Positions 55,518 to 64,000 of a stretch of DNA of 64,000 nucleotides are shown piece by piece. The DNA lies in contig NZ_RZOY02000006.1 of NCBI RefSeq assembly GCF_004022705.2, positions 1-64,000 of the forward strand, written 5' to 3'. Under the pieces are notes generated by a model. That model saw only the letters and a program-made list of their open reading frames with translations, did not search any database and was not told the origin of the DNA. This DNA comes from Mesorhizobium sp. M2D.F.Ca.ET.226.01.1.1. Lineage in GTDB: Bacteria; Pseudomonadota; Alphaproteobacteria; Rhizobiales; Rhizobiaceae. Each line of letters begins with the position of its first letter. Within the stretch, counting starts at the first letter, position 1. The position numbers and the translations under genes are program-made.

Positions 55518-56828
55518 TCAGACCGGCTTCTTGCCGAAGACGCGGATGTATTCGGCGACGCCGCCCTTGGCGAGCGCCTCGGCCTGCTTCACCCAGTCGT
55601 CGCGCTCGATGCGGCCGTGGAAGCTGAGATAGCCGTCGACCCATTCGCGCTCGGCCTTCTTCCAGGCGGCGACCTGCGCGAAGGTGTAGATACCGAGCGT
55701 ATGCAGAGTCGCTTCGATCTTCGGCCCGACGCCGGAGATCAGCTTGAGGTCGTCGACCGTCGCCGGGCGCTCGATGCCGGCGGGGCGGTTCTTGTCCTCG
55801 AGCGAAGGCTTCGCCGTCTTGGCGACCGGCTGCTTGGTTTCCGGCGCCTTGAAGGCGGCGGCCGGCTCGGCCTTGTTTTTCGGCCCGCTGCGCGGCTTTG
55901 AAACGGCCTCGACTTCCGGAGAAGCCTGATTGGCATTGGCCGCCGAATGGCGCGGCGCCCTGACGCTGGCCGCCTTCTCGGTGGCCGGAGCGACCTTGAC
56001 CGGCGACGGCGTCGTCAACGCCGGGCTGGTCTCTGGCGCATCGGTTTTCGGCTTGCCGGACTTGGACGGCGCGACCGGACCGGAGGCCGGCGGCGCGGCG
56101 GGCGCCGCCTGCGAGACGACATTGGTAGCGGCTGCAGCCGGCGCCACCGCGGCGGCATCCTTGGCCGCCTTCGCGGCAGCCTTGGCTTCCTTGTCGCGCG
56201 TCGACTTCAGGATCGCCTTTTCGCTGGTCAGCGTTGTCAGCCCGGTTGCCGGCTCGGAGCCGTGGCGGCCATTCTGCGGACCGGGTTTCACCTCGGCGCC
56301 CTTGCCGGCGTCGTAGAGATCGATGATCTCGGCCAGCCGCTCAGGCGTCAGGTCTTCAAAAGTGTCCTTGAAGATCATGACCATCGGCGCGTTGACGCAT
56401 GCGCCGAGGCATTCGACCTCCTCCCACGACAGCGTGCCCTTGTCGTTGGTGTGGAACTGGTCGTGATGGATTTTTGACCGGCACACATCCATCAGCGCTT
56501 CCGAGCCGCGCAGCATGCAGGGCGTGGTGCCGCAGACCTGGACATGCGCGCGGGTGCCGACCGGATTGAGCTGGTACTGCGTATAGAAGGTTGCGACCTC
56601 GAGGCCACGGATGCGCGGCATGCCGAGCATGTCGGAGATCGTCTCGATCGCCGCCTTGGTGACCCAGCCTTCCTGCTCCTGCGCGATCATCAGCAACGGG
56701 ATGATGGCCGACTGTTCGCGCCCCTTCGGATATTTGGCGATCCACTGCTCAGCCGCCGCCGCATTCGCCTTGTTAAAGGCGAAGGAGGCTGGCTGGTCGC
56801 TGGCATCTGCAAGACGGCGAACTGACAT
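55518..56828 (-). CDS. nuoE: NADH-quinone oxidoreductase subunit E with long C-terminal extension
   Basis: 436 residues; the classic NuoE is about 160-200. Residues ~1-190 are the thioredoxin-like [2Fe-2S] domain ([35 protein letters not shown]; cluster N1a). Then comes a ~170-residue low-complexity Ala/Pro/Lys linker and a ~70-residue helix-hairpin-helix tail ([58 protein letters not shown]). The same tail occurs in the extra gene at 53454-54128. Start 56828 ([16 protein letters not shown]). Confidence 0.94.
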   Translation of the reverse strand: MSVRRLADASDQPASFAFNKANAAAAEQWIAKYPKGREQSAIIPLLMIAQEQEGWVTKAAIETISDMLGMPRIRGLEVATFYTQYQLNPVGTRAHVQVCGTTPCMLRGSEALMDVCRSKIHHDQFHTNDKGTLSWEEVECLGACVNAPMVMIFKDTFEDLTPERLAEIIDLYDAGKGAEVKPGPQNGRHGSEPATGLTTLTSEKAILKSTRDKEAKAAAKAAKDAAAVAPAAAATNVVSQAAPAAPPASGPVAPSKSGKPKTDAPETSPALTTPSPVKVAPATEKAASVRAPRHSAANANQASPEVEAVSKPRSGPKNKAEPAAAFKAPETKQPVAKTAKPSLEDKNRPAGIERPATVDDLKLISGVGPKIEATLHTLGIYTFAQVAAWKKAEREWVDGYLSFHGRIERDDWVKQAEALAKGGVAEYIRVFGKKPV

Positions 56829-56829
56829 T

Positions 56830-58020
56830 TTAGCGATCGACCTCACCAAACACGATGTCGAGGGAGCCAAGCACGGCGGTGACGTCGGCCAGCATGTGGC
56901 CGCGGCACAGGAAATCCATCGCTTGCAGATGAGCGAAACCGGGCGCGCGCAGCTTGCAGCGATAGGGCTTGTTGGTGCCGTCGGAGACGAGATAGACGCC
57001 GAATTCGCCCTTCGGCGCCTCGACGGCGGCATAGACCTCGCCGGCCGGCACGCGATAGCCTTCGGTGTAGAGCTTGAAGTGGTGGATGAGCGCTTCCATC
57101 GAGCGCTTCATCGCCGCGCGCTTCGGCGGCACCACCTTGCCGTCGAGATTCGACACCGGTCCAGTGCTTTCCTTGCCGAGCAGCAAATCGACGCACTGGC
57201 GCATGATCTTGGCCGACTGGCGCATCTCTTCCATGCGCACCAGGTAACGGTCGTAGCAGTCGCCGTTCTTGCCGATCGGGATGTCGAAATCCATCTCGGA
57301 ATAGCATTCATAGGGCTGCGCCTTGCGCAGGTCCCAGGCGGCGCCCGAGCCGCGCACCATCACACCCGAAAAGCCCCAAGCCCAGGCGTCGGCCAGCGAC
57401 ACTGTGCCGATGTCGACATTGCGCTGCTTGAAGATGCGGTTACCGGTCAAAAGCGCGTCGAGATCGTCGATCGACTTCAGGAACGGGTCGATCCATTTGC
57501 CGATATCCTCGACCAGCTTCTGCGGCAGGTCCTGGTGCACGCCGCCCGGCCGGAAATAGGCCGCATGCATGCGCGAGCCGCTGGCGCGCTCGTAGAACAC
57601 CATCAGCTTTTCGCGCTCGACGAAGCCCCACAGCGGCGGCGTCAGCGCACCGACGTCCATCGCCTGCGTCGTCACATTGAGGATGTGCGACATGATGCGG
57701 CCCATCTCGGAATAGAGCACGCGGATCAGCTGGCCGCGCTTCGGTACTTCGATGCCGAGCAGGCGCTCGGCCGCGAGCGCGAAGGCATGCTCCTGATTCA
57801 TCGGCGCGCAATAGTCGAGCCGGTCGAGATAAGGCACGGCCTGCAGATAGGTCTTGGCCTCGATCAGCTTCTCGGTGCCGCGATGCAGCAGACCGATATG
57901 CGGATCGACGCGATCGACCACCTCGCCGTCCAGCTCGAGAACCAACCTCAAAACACCGTGCGCTGCAGGGTGTTGAGGCCCAAAGTTAATGTTGAAATTA
58001 CGAACGGAGGTCTCAGCCAT
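56830..58020 (-). CDS. nuoD: NADH-quinone oxidoreductase subunit D
   Basis: 396 residues, 49-kDa subunit. Begins [20 protein letters not shown]; the quinone-site His and Tyr lie in this region and in [20 protein letters not shown]. Near the end [20 protein letters not shown] then [18 protein letters not shown], as in the family. A 739-codon frame on the other strand is a shadow. Confidence 0.96.
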   Translation of the reverse strand: MAETSVRNFNINFGPQHPAAHGVLRLVLELDGEVVDRVDPHIGLLHRGTEKLIEAKTYLQAVPYLDRLDYCAPMNQEHAFALAAERLLGIEVPKRGQLIRVLYSEMGRIMSHILNVTTQAMDVGALTPPLWGFVEREKLMVFYERASGSRMHAAYFRPGGVHQDLPQKLVEDIGKWIDPFLKSIDDLDALLTGNRIFKQRNVDIGTVSLADAWAWGFSGVMVRGSGAAWDLRKAQPYECYSEMDFDIPIGKNGDCYDRYLVRMEEMRQSAKIMRQCVDLLLGKESTGPVSNLDGKVVPPKRAAMKRSMEALIHHFKLYTEGYRVPAGEVYAAVEAPKGEFGVYLVSDGTNKPYRCKLRAPGFAHLQAMDFLCRGHMLADVTAVLGSLDIVFGEVDR

Positions 58021-58029
58021 TCTGGCGCC

Positions 58030-58635
58030 TCAATTTGCCTTTGCCTTCTCGTCGCCCGGCAGCACGTAGTCGGTGCCCTCCCAGGGCGAGAGGAAGTCGA
58101 AATTGCGGAATTCCTGCTTGAGCTCGACCGGCTCGTAGATCACCCGCTTGGCCTCGTCGTCGTAGCGCACCTCGACGAAGCCGGTCAGCGGGAAATCCTT
58201 GCGCAGCGGGTGGCCCTCGAAACCATAGTCGGTGAGGATGCGACGCAGATCCGGGTGGCCGGTAAACAAAACGCCATAGAGGTCATAGGTCTCGCGCTCG
58301 AACCAGTCGGCGCCGGGATAGACAGCGGTCAACGACGGCACCAGCGTTTCCTCGTCGGCCTGGACCTTGAGGCGGATGCGGATGTTCTGCTTCGGCGACA
58401 GAAGGTGGTAGACGACGTCGAAACGCCTGGCGCGCGAGGGGTAGTCGGCGCCGCAAATGTCGATGATCGAGATGAACTGGCAGCGCGGATCGTCGCGCAG
58501 GAAGGTCGCCACCTCGATCAGGTTGCCGGGATCGACGGAGACCGTCAGCTCGCCATAGGCAAGCACGGCTTCGCCGATGCGGCCGGAGAGCTTCTCGCCG
58601 AGATAGGTGGAGAGTTCGTTCAACGCCTGGGTCAT
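58030..58635 (-). CDS. nuoC: NADH-quinone oxidoreductase subunit C
   Basis: 201 residues, 30-kDa subunit: [38 protein letters not shown], and the signature [20 protein letters not shown] then [20 protein letters not shown]. Separate from nuoD, unlike the fused NuoCD of enterobacteria. Start 58635 ([13 protein letters not shown]). Confidence 0.95.
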   Translation of the reverse strand: MTQALNELSTYLGEKLSGRIGEAVLAYGELTVSVDPGNLIEVATFLRDDPRCQFISIIDICGADYPSRARRFDVVYHLLSPKQNIRIRLKVQADEETLVPSLTAVYPGADWFERETYDLYGVLFTGHPDLRRILTDYGFEGHPLRKDFPLTGFVEVRYDDEAKRVIYEPVELKQEFRNFDFLSPWEGTDYVLPGDEKAKAN

Positions 58636-58639
58636 AGGC

Positions 58640-59221
58640 TCACCGTTCGATCGTGCCGGTGCGGCGGATCTTCTTCTGCAGAAGGAGAATGCCGTAGAGC
58701 AGCGCTTCGGCGCTCGGCGGGCAGCCGGGCACATAGATGTCGACCGGCACGACGCGGTCGCAGCCGCGCACCACCGAGTAGGAATAGTGGTAGTAGCCCC
58801 CGCCATTGGCGCAGGAGCCCATCGAGATGACGTAGCGCGGCTCCGGCATCTGGTCGTAGACCTTGCGCAGCGCCGGCGCCATCTTGTTGGTCAGCGTGCC
58901 GGCGACAATCATGATGTCGGACTGGCGCGGGGACGCGCGCGGCGCGACGCCGAAACGCTCCGAGTCATAGCGCGGCATCGAGGTGTGGATCATCTCGACC
59001 GCGCAGCAGGCCAGGCCGAAGGTCATGAACATCAGCGAGCCGCTGCGCGCCCAGGTGATCAGCGCTTCGGTCGAGGTGACAAGGAAACCCTTGTCGGCCA
59101 GCTCATTGTTGATTTCGAGGAAGAAGGGATCGTCTTCCCCCACCGGCCTGCCGGTGTTGGGGTCGATGATGCCCTTGGGCTTCGGCGCGACGAGGGTGCC
59201 TGAACTGTCGTTCAATCCCAT
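58640..59221 (-). CDS. nuoB: NADH-quinone oxidoreductase subunit B
   Basis: 193 residues, carries cluster N2: [20 protein letters not shown] with the double Cys, [20 protein letters not shown] and [20 protein letters not shown] with the other two Cys. Start 59221 ([10 protein letters not shown]) overlaps nuoA by ten bases. Confidence 0.96.
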   Translation of the reverse strand: MGLNDSSGTLVAPKPKGIIDPNTGRPVGEDDPFFLEINNELADKGFLVTSTEALITWARSGSLMFMTFGLACCAVEMIHTSMPRYDSERFGVAPRASPRQSDIMIVAGTLTNKMAPALRKVYDQMPEPRYVISMGSCANGGGYYHYSYSVVRGCDRVVPVDIYVPGCPPSAEALLYGILLLQKKIRRTGTIER

Positions 59222-59577
59222 TCCAGCGCTCCTTTTTTCCATTCATAGGCAAAGCCGATGGTCAGCACCGCCAGAAACACCATCATCGACCAGAAGCCGA
59301 GCATGCCGAGCTTCGAGAAGGACACCGCCCACGGGAACAGAAAGGCGACTTCGAGATCGAAGATGATGAACAGGATCGACACCAGGTAGAAGCGGATGTC
59401 GAATTTCATGCGGGCGTCGTCGAACGAGTTGAACCCGCATTCATAGGCGGAAAGCTTTTCCGGATCGGGATTGCGGTAGGCCACCAGGAAGGGAGCGATG
59501 ATGAGCGCCAAACCCACGATCATCGCCACGGCGATGAACAGGACGATGGGCAGATATGAACTCAGGAGTGCGCTCAT
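59212..59577 (-). CDS. nuoA: NADH-quinone oxidoreductase subunit A
   Basis: 121 residues, three membrane helices. [20 protein letters not shown] contains the conserved loop Cys, followed by [20 protein letters not shown] then EVAFLFPW, the family signature. First gene of the nuo operon; the promoter should lie in 59578-59700. Confidence 0.95.
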   Translation of the reverse strand: MSALLSSYLPIVLFIAVAMIVGLALIIAPFLVAYRNPDPEKLSAYECGFNSFDDARMKFDIRFYLVSILFIIFDLEVAFLFPWAVSFSKLGMLGFWSMMVFLAVLTIGFAYEWKKGALEWD

Positions 59578-59912
59578 GCGGCGGCTTTCCTTCGGCGGGG
59601 CAGTTCACTTTGATTACAGCAACGAACTCTAATGCGGAAGCGTGACAGTTTAACCGCTGAACCGTTTTAAGGAGGCCCATGCTGCAACGCGGCGAGGGTT
59701 AGCGCAGCGGTATCGGTGACGCAAGTCAAACCTTGTTCAAATCGCGACCCGGGGCGCCTTATCGGAAGAAACTGGTCCGATCCGCTCCTGTTTGATTTCC
59801 TTCACTCTTCACTCCACTTTTCTCTCCTGACATATCTCCCGCCATTTGCCTGCTAGCATGGCCGGAATCACCGGCTAAGAATCCAACGGACGATCGGGGC
59901 AAGGACAGCTTG
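59578..59912. other. Divergent intergenic region: nuo operon promoter side
   Basis: About 335 bases between nuoA (minus) and the AlkZ-like gene (plus). On the minus strand GGTTCAGCGGTTAAACTGTC lies around 59645-59665 and could belong to the nuo promoter, but no clean -35/-10 pair could be fixed. No gene, repeat or riboswitch recognised. Confidence 0.4.
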
Positions 59913-61112
59913 ATGAAGGAGAAAATCTCGCTCGCCATGGCCAGGCGCATTGCGCTTGGATCACAGGGGTTCAACGACCCTCGTCCCGGAGGGGTTCCGG
60001 ATCGCCGCCACCTTGCGCGTGTGCTTTCGCGAACCGGCCTGTTGCAGATCGATTCCGTGAGCGCGGTGGTGCGCGCGCATTATATGCCGCTCTATTCGCG
60101 TCTCGGCCCCTACCCGCTGGCGCTGCTCGACAACGCCGCCGTGACCCGCAAGCGCGCCGTCTTTGAATATTGGGCGCATGAGGCCTCGTTCCTCCCCGTC
60201 GAGACCTATCCTTTGATGCGCTGGCGCATGCAGCGCGCCGAGCAGGGCGACGAGATGTATCTCGGCCTCGCCAAATGGGGCCGTGAGCGCAAGGCGATGA
60301 TCGATGAAATATACGCGCAAGTCGCCGAACGCGGGCCGATCGCCGCTTCCGACATCGAGGGCCACAAGGGCAATGGCGGCTGGTGGGGCTGGAGCGAGGC
60401 CAAGCACGCCTTCGAATGGCTATTCTGGGCCGGACGCATCACCACCGCCTACCGGCGCGGCTTCGAACGCTATTACGACCTGCCCGAGCGCGTTTTGCCG
60501 CAGGCCGTGCTTGACCTGCCCGTACCCTCGGTCGAGGACGCGCATCGCGAATTGCTGCGCATCTCGGCCCGCGCCCACGGCATCGCCACCTATGGCGACC
60601 TGCGCGACTATTTCCGCCTCGCGCCGGGCGATACGAAGGACCGCATTGACGAACTGGTCGAAGCCGGCGAATTGCAGCCGGTAAAGGTCGAGGGCTGGGA
60701 CAAGACAGCTTATCTTCATAAGGACGCGCGAATCCCGCGCCGGATCGAAGCGCGCGCCCTGCTCGCGCCTTTCGATCCCCTGGTTTTCGAACGCACGCGC
60801 ACCGAAAAGCTCTTCAATTTCCGCTATCGCATCGAGATCTACACGCCGGCTGAAAAGCGCCAGTACGGCTATTATGTGCTGCCCTTCCTTCTCGGCGATC
60901 GGATCGTGGCTCGCATCGATCTGCGCGCCGACCGCCCGGCGAGTGTCCTGCGCGTCCACGCCGCTTATGCCGAGCCCGACGCGCCACCGGAAACGGCAGC
61001 CCAACTCTACGAAGAACTGAAGCAGATGCAGTGCTGGCTCGGCCTGGAAGCCATCGAAGTGACGCCAGCCGGCGACCTCGGTCCGGCGCTGGCCGACATC
61101 GCGGTGTCGTAG
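59913..61112 (+). CDS. AlkZ/YcaQ-like winged-helix DNA glycosylase family protein
   Basis: 399 residues of the HTH_42 (YcaQ/AlkX-AlkZ) family: LSLAMARRIALGSQGF-like start, GLLQIDSVSAVVRAHYMPLY (the Q-x-D segment aligned with the catalytic motif of this family), RAVFEYWAHEASFLPVETYP, and ARALLAPFDPLVFERTRTEK then LFNFRYRIEIYTP. E. coli YcaQ unhooks interstrand crosslinks and removes alkylated bases. ATG 59913 with AAGGA upstream is preferred over the adjoining TTG. Confidence 0.85.
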   Translation: MKEKISLAMARRIALGSQGFNDPRPGGVPDRRHLARVLSRTGLLQIDSVSAVVRAHYMPLYSRLGPYPLALLDNAAVTRKRAVFEYWAHEASFLPVETYPLMRWRMQRAEQGDEMYLGLAKWGRERKAMIDEIYAQVAERGPIAASDIEGHKGNGGWWGWSEAKHAFEWLFWAGRITTAYRRGFERYYDLPERVLPQAVLDLPVPSVEDAHRELLRISARAHGIATYGDLRDYFRLAPGDTKDRIDELVEAGELQPVKVEGWDKTAYLHKDARIPRRIEARALLAPFDPLVFERTRTEKLFNFRYRIEIYTPAEKRQYGYYVLPFLLGDRIVARIDLRADRPASVLRVHAAYAEPDAPPETAAQLYEELKQMQCWLGLEAIEVTPAGDLGPALADIAVS

Positions 61113-61154
61113 CCGCGCGTTGACAGGCGCCTAGGCGTAAGCCTAAATCCGCCG

Positions 61155-61336
61155 CAGACGGTCTTCTCCCGGCAAAGGGAGGAGCCAAGAGGGAATGCGG
61201 TGCGGAGTTGAAAAATTCCAAATCCGCGGCTGTCCCCGCAACTGTAAGCGACGAGCCTTGGCCGAAAACCACTGGGATGTTCCCGGGAAGGCGGCATTCA
61301 AGGCGACGACCCGCGAGCCAGGAGACCTGCCGTCTG
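61155..61336 (+). promoter_or_regulatory. Cobalamin (adenosylcobalamin) riboswitch
   Basis: Closing stem CAGACGG (61155-61161) pairs with CCGTCTG (61330-61336). Inside are AGAGGGAATGCGGTGCGGAG, TCCCCGCAACTGTAAGCGA, CCACTGGGA, CGGGAAGGCG and the B12 box GCCAGGAGACCTGCC (61317-61331), all landmarks of the class in order. It precedes the DUF1636-cobW-cobN operon, which it should shut off when cobalamin is plentiful. Confidence 0.93.
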
Positions 61337-61355
61337 AGACTTTGAGTATCCGAAT

Positions 61356-61386
61356 GCCCGGCGGGTTTTCCGGGCAAGGAGCCCGG
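61356..61386 (+). promoter_or_regulatory. Riboswitch expression platform: alternative hairpins hiding the ribosome site
   Basis: GCCCGG (61356-61361) can pair with CCGGGC (61370-61375). The same CCGGGC can instead pair with GCCCGG (61381-61386), looping out AAGGA, the ribosome site of the next gene. The two hairpins exclude each other, as expected for control of translation initiation. Inference from complementarity. Confidence 0.6.
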
Positions 61387-61388
61387 TT

Positions 61389-61814
61389 TTGGATCGCAAC
61401 GGCAGTTTCCCGGCAAATAGTACGGACATTTCCTCCGAGCCAGACGCGCTGGCCGGCGTGACCATCATCGTCTGCTCGTCCTGCCGCGACGAGACCGGCT
61501 CGGACGCGCATCCGCGCGCCGGCGCGCTGTTGGCCCAAGACACGCGTCACGCCGCATCGGGCGAAAACATCCGCATCCGCACCGTCGAATGCCTCGGCAA
61601 CTGCAAGCGCCGTCTGAGCGCGGCGTTGCTGCGCGACGGCTGCTGGAGCTACGTCTTCGGTGACCTTAATGCCGCCAGTGGCGCCGATCTCGTCGCCGGC
61701 GCAAAGCTCTTCGCCACCTCGACCGACGGCCTCATCCCCTGGCGCGGCCGGCCCGATTCCCTCAAGCGCGGCCTGGTTGCCCGCATCCCTCCCCTCGACA
61801 TGCTGAAGGACTGA
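61389..61814 (+). CDS. DUF1636 family protein
   Basis: 141 residues from TTG 61389, chosen because AAGGAG lies seven bases upstream right after the riboswitch. Contains VTIIVCSSCRDETGS and RTVECLGNCKRRLSAALLRD, paired Cys motifs like a thioredoxin-fold [2Fe-2S] ferredoxin. DUF1636 genes are regularly found with cobW/cobN behind cobalamin riboswitches; the role is probably metal handling for cobalamin synthesis. Two bases separate its stop from cobW. Confidence 0.85.
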   Translation: MDRNGSFPANSTDISSEPDALAGVTIIVCSSCRDETGSDAHPRAGALLAQDTRHAASGENIRIRTVECLGNCKRRLSAALLRDGCWSYVFGDLNAASGADLVAGAKLFATSTDGLIPWRGRPDSLKRGLVARIPPLDMLKD

Positions 61815-61816
61815 CC

Positions 61817-62854
61817 ATGAGCGCTTCCGTTTCCCGCGTGCCCTGCACCGTCGTCACCGGCTTCCTCGGCGCCGGCAAGACGACTCTGATCCGCAACCTG
61901 CTCGAAAACGCCAAGGGCAAGCGGCTGGCGATCATCGTCAACGAGTTCGGCGATGTCGGCATCGATGGCGAGATCCTGAAGGGCTGCGGCGTGGATACTT
62001 GTCCCGAGGAGAACATCGTCGAGCTCGCCAATGGCTGCATCTGCTGCACCGTCGGCGACGACTTCGTGCCGGCGCTCGACCAGATCCTGTCCCGCACACC
62101 GAAGGTCGACCACATCCTGATCGAAACCTCAGGCCTCGCTTTGCCGAAGCCGCTGGTCCAGGCGTTCCAGTGGCCGACAGTGAAGAGCCGCGTGACGGTC
62201 GACGGCGTCGTTGCCGTGGTCGACGGCCCGGCGCTGGCCGATGGCAAGGTCGCCTCCGACATGGATGCGCTGCAGGCGCAGCGCGCGGCGGACGCTTCGC
62301 TCGACCATGACGATCCGGTCGAGGAGGTGTTCGAGGACCAGATAGCCTGCGCCGACCTGATCATCCTGTCGAAGAGCGACCTGATGGACGCAGCCGGCTC
62401 GCAACGCGCCAACGCCGTCATCGGCGAGCACGTCGCGCGCGCCGTGAAAGTCGTGCCGACCGCGCAGGGCAAGGTCGATCCTTCGGTGATGCTCGGCCTC
62501 GGCCTCGCCGTCGAGGACGACATTGAGAACCGCAAGACCCATCACGACGACGAGCTCGACCATGAGCACGACGATTTCGATTCCTTCGTCATCGACATCC
62601 CGTCGATCGCCAATCCGGACGAACTGGCAAAACGCGTCGCCCTTGCCGCCGAGCAGGAGAACGTGCTGCGCGTCAAAGGCTTCGTCGAGGTAGGCGGCAA
62701 GCCGATGCGGCTCCTGCTCCAGGCTGTCGGCCCGCGCGTCAACCACTATTACGACCGCGCCTGGACGGCCGAGGACGACCGCCGGTCGCGACTCGTCGTC
62801 ATCGGCCTCAAGGGGCTGAACCGCCCGGCGATCGAGCGTATCCTCGCCGGCTGA
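61817..62854 (+). CDS. cobW: CobW-type GTP-dependent metal chaperone
   Basis: 345 residues, COG0523 G3E GTPase: TVVTGFLGAGKTTLIRNLLE (P-loop), IIVNEFGDVGIDGEIL, ELANGCICCTVGDDF with the CxCC metal site, HILIETSGLALPKPLV, and LIILSKSDLMD. A His/Asp-rich stretch follows (THHDDELDHEHDDFD), likely metal-binding. Delivers Co2+ to the CobNST chelatase. Operon with DUF1636 and cobN under the riboswitch. Confidence 0.93.
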   Translation: MSASVSRVPCTVVTGFLGAGKTTLIRNLLENAKGKRLAIIVNEFGDVGIDGEILKGCGVDTCPEENIVELANGCICCTVGDDFVPALDQILSRTPKVDHILIETSGLALPKPLVQAFQWPTVKSRVTVDGVVAVVDGPALADGKVASDMDALQAQRAADASLDHDDPVEEVFEDQIACADLIILSKSDLMDAAGSQRANAVIGEHVARAVKVVPTAQGKVDPSVMLGLGLAVEDDIENRKTHHDDELDHEHDDFDSFVIDIPSIANPDELAKRVALAAEQENVLRVKGFVEVGGKPMRLLLQAVGPRVNHYYDRAWTAEDDRRSRLVVIGLKGLNRPAIERILAG

Positions 62855-62885
62855 GGCCAATACGAAAGGCCCGACACGAAAAGCG

Positions 62886-64000
62886 ATGCATATCCTCACC
62901 ACGACATCCGCTTCGCTCGACGATCTCGCCGAGCCGATCGACCTCAGGCAGACGCCTGCGGATGTCGTGGCGCTGTCCTTCACCGACAGTGACCTCGCCG
63001 GCCTGGCCGCCGCTTGGAAGGCCGATGCGGAGCAGCTGCCGTCGATGCGGCTGGCAGCCTTGCGCGATCTTCGCCACCCGATGTCGGTCGATCTCTGGCT
63101 CGGCAGCGTCGCCCGCCAAGCCAAGGTCGTCCTCGTGCGCATCCTCGGCGGCTATGACTGGTGGCGCTACGGCTGCGACCAGCTCGCCGCGGTGGCGCGC
63201 GAGCGCGGTATCAAGCTGGCGCTGCTGCCGGGCGAAAGCCATGACGAGGATCAGCGGCTGATCGAAGCCTCGACCCTGCCCCGCGCGGAGCTGGATGCGC
63301 TGCTCGGCTATTTCCGCGAAGGCGGGCCGGCGAACATGGCAGCGCTGGTGCGGAGGTTGGCAGGGCTGGCTGGATGGGAGGCGGCGGTCGCCGAGCCGGT
63401 GAGCGTGCCGAAGGCGGGATATTATGAGCCTGGTCTGGGGATTGTAGAGAAGCCTATCTTATCGAGCGTTGGCGATCCTTCGCCCCCCTCTCTGTCCTGC
63501 CGAACATCTCCCCCTCAAGGGGGGAGATCAGCCGTCATCGACCCTGGCGCGTTTTCTGCCAACTCAAAAGCAGAACCCGCAGAACCCTTTGCAGCATTCG
63601 CGATTGGCGAAACCGTCGGCGACAGAACAATCTCCCCCCCAGGGGGGGAGATGTCCGGTAGGACAGAGAGGGGGGCGACAGAGCTCAACGCTGGCAACCT
63701 CAGCACCCCCATTGTCTCCATCCTGTTTTACCGCTCGATGCTGCTCGCCGCCGACGTCGCGCCGATCGATGCGCTGGTCGACGCACTACGCTCGCAAGGG
63801 CTGGCGCCAGTGCCAATCTTCGTCTCGAGCCTCAAGGACCCGGCATCCCTGGCCTTCGCCGAGAACGCCCTCGCCTCCCTCAACCCTGCCGCAATCATCA
63901 CCGCCACCGCCTTTGCTTCCGGCGCAGAGCCCAGCACAGAGACCCTGTTCGACCGCACCGGCGTGCCGGTCTTCCAGGTCATCGTCGGCACGACGCGCCG
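62886..64000 (+). CDS. cobN: Cobaltochelatase subunit CobN (N-terminal part, runs off window)
   Basis: Open from ATG 62886 to the window edge (371 codons seen of ~1270). Large subunit of the ATP-dependent cobaltochelatase that inserts Co into hydrogenobyrinic acid a,c-diamide. Start MHILTTTSASLDDLAEPIDL, then VVLVRILGGYDWWRYGCDQL and ILFYRSMLLAADVAPIDALV are family-typical. Codons at about 63478-63680 translate an inverted-repeat element (SPPSLSCRTSPPQGGRS ... ISPPGGEMSGRTERGATE), in frame and without stops, at a spot where the family has a variable loop. Confidence 0.92.
   Translation, partial: MHILTTTSASLDDLAEPIDLRQTPADVVALSFTDSDLAGLAAAWKADAEQLPSMRLAALRDLRHPMSVDLWLGSVARQAKVVLVRILGGYDWWRYGCDQLAAVARERGIKLALLPGESHDEDQRLIEASTLPRAELDALLGYFREGGPANMAALVRRLAGLAGWEAAVAEPVSVPKAGYYEPGLGIVEKPILSSVGDPSPPSLSCRTSPPQGGRSAVIDPGAFSANSKAEPAEPFAAFAIGETVGDRTISPPGGEMSGRTERGATELNAGNLSTPIVSILFYRSMLLAADVAPIDALVDALRSQGLAPVPIFVSSLKDPASLAFAENALASLNPAAIITATAFASGAEPSTETLFDRTGVPVFQVIVGTTR
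63478..63677. repeat. Dispersed inverted-repeat element inside cobN (CTCCCC/GGGGAG family), copy 3
   Basis: Left arm from about 63478 (CCTTCGCCCCCCTCTCTGTC, then CTGCCGAACATCTCCCCC) to 63527; right arm about 63631-63677 is its near-perfect reverse complement over ~46 bases, with about 100 bases between. It is the same family as 214-390 and 4252-4409, but here it lies within a protein-coding gene without breaking the frame. Confidence 0.85.

Noticed and set aside
56611..58830. A 739-codon open frame on the plus strand
   Set aside because: Antisense to nuoE, nuoD and nuoC. It has no recognisable domain and the opposite strand is fully explained.
59700..59760. Possible LexA box near CCTTGTTCAAATC upstream of the AlkZ-like DNA repair gene
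   Set aside because: Only one GTTC half-site is present; no second GTTC occurs seven bases away.

Overview
The window is high-GC DNA from an alphaproteobacterium of the order Hyphomicrobiales, most likely Mesorhizobium or a close relative (inference). The grounds are an alphaproteobacterial-type nuo operon followed by birA, rnj, mce, a DUF1467 gene, proS and lolCD; a short prolyl-tRNA synthetase; GTTC-N7-GTTC LexA boxes; and the CTCCCC...GGGGAG inverted-repeat elements that litter such genomes.

Layout. 1-4250: the tail of an IS5-like transposase, then a paoABC-type molybdenum aldehyde dehydrogenase operon whose large-subunit gene carries an internal inversion. 4250-24060: scattered single genes: an MDR oxidoreductase with a divergent LysR regulator, a membrane diguanylate cyclase, an NfeD/SPFH pair, small envelope proteins, an MFS exporter with a divergent LysR regulator, RidA, a DMT transporter, a PhnA-like protein, an SGNH acyltransferase, a MerR regulator and MgtE. 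24060-33010: a compact serine-cycle cluster (sgaA, mcl, mtkA, mtkB, hydroxypyruvate reductase, ppc) behind a LuxR-type regulator with a degenerate receiver domain. 33167-36330: tRNA-Leu(GAG), lipB, an SRPBCC-M50 membrane protease, and a region of very small genes including a 28-residue membrane peptide behind overlapping LexA boxes. 36386-59577: a long minus-strand block that in transcription order reads nuoA-N, birA, rnj, mce, DUF1467, proS, lolC, lolD. 59913-64000: an AlkZ/YcaQ-like protein, a cobalamin riboswitch, and a DUF1636-cobW-cobN operon running off the right edge.

How the genes work together. The serine-cycle block supplies glyoxylate transamination, hydroxypyruvate reduction, PEP carboxylation, malate activation and malyl-CoA cleavage. 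The nuo block is a complete 14-subunit complex I. The right end is B12-controlled cobalt insertion and metal handling.

The observations most worth a second look are: the SOS-boxed 28-residue membrane peptide, a possible analogue of the Caulobacter division inhibitor SidA; the half-kilobase inversion inside paoC; the palindromic repeat carried in frame inside cobN; an orphan transcription unit with promoter and terminator between proS and the DUF1467 gene; and a helix-hairpin-helix domain shared by the NuoE tail and an extra gene in the nuo operon.
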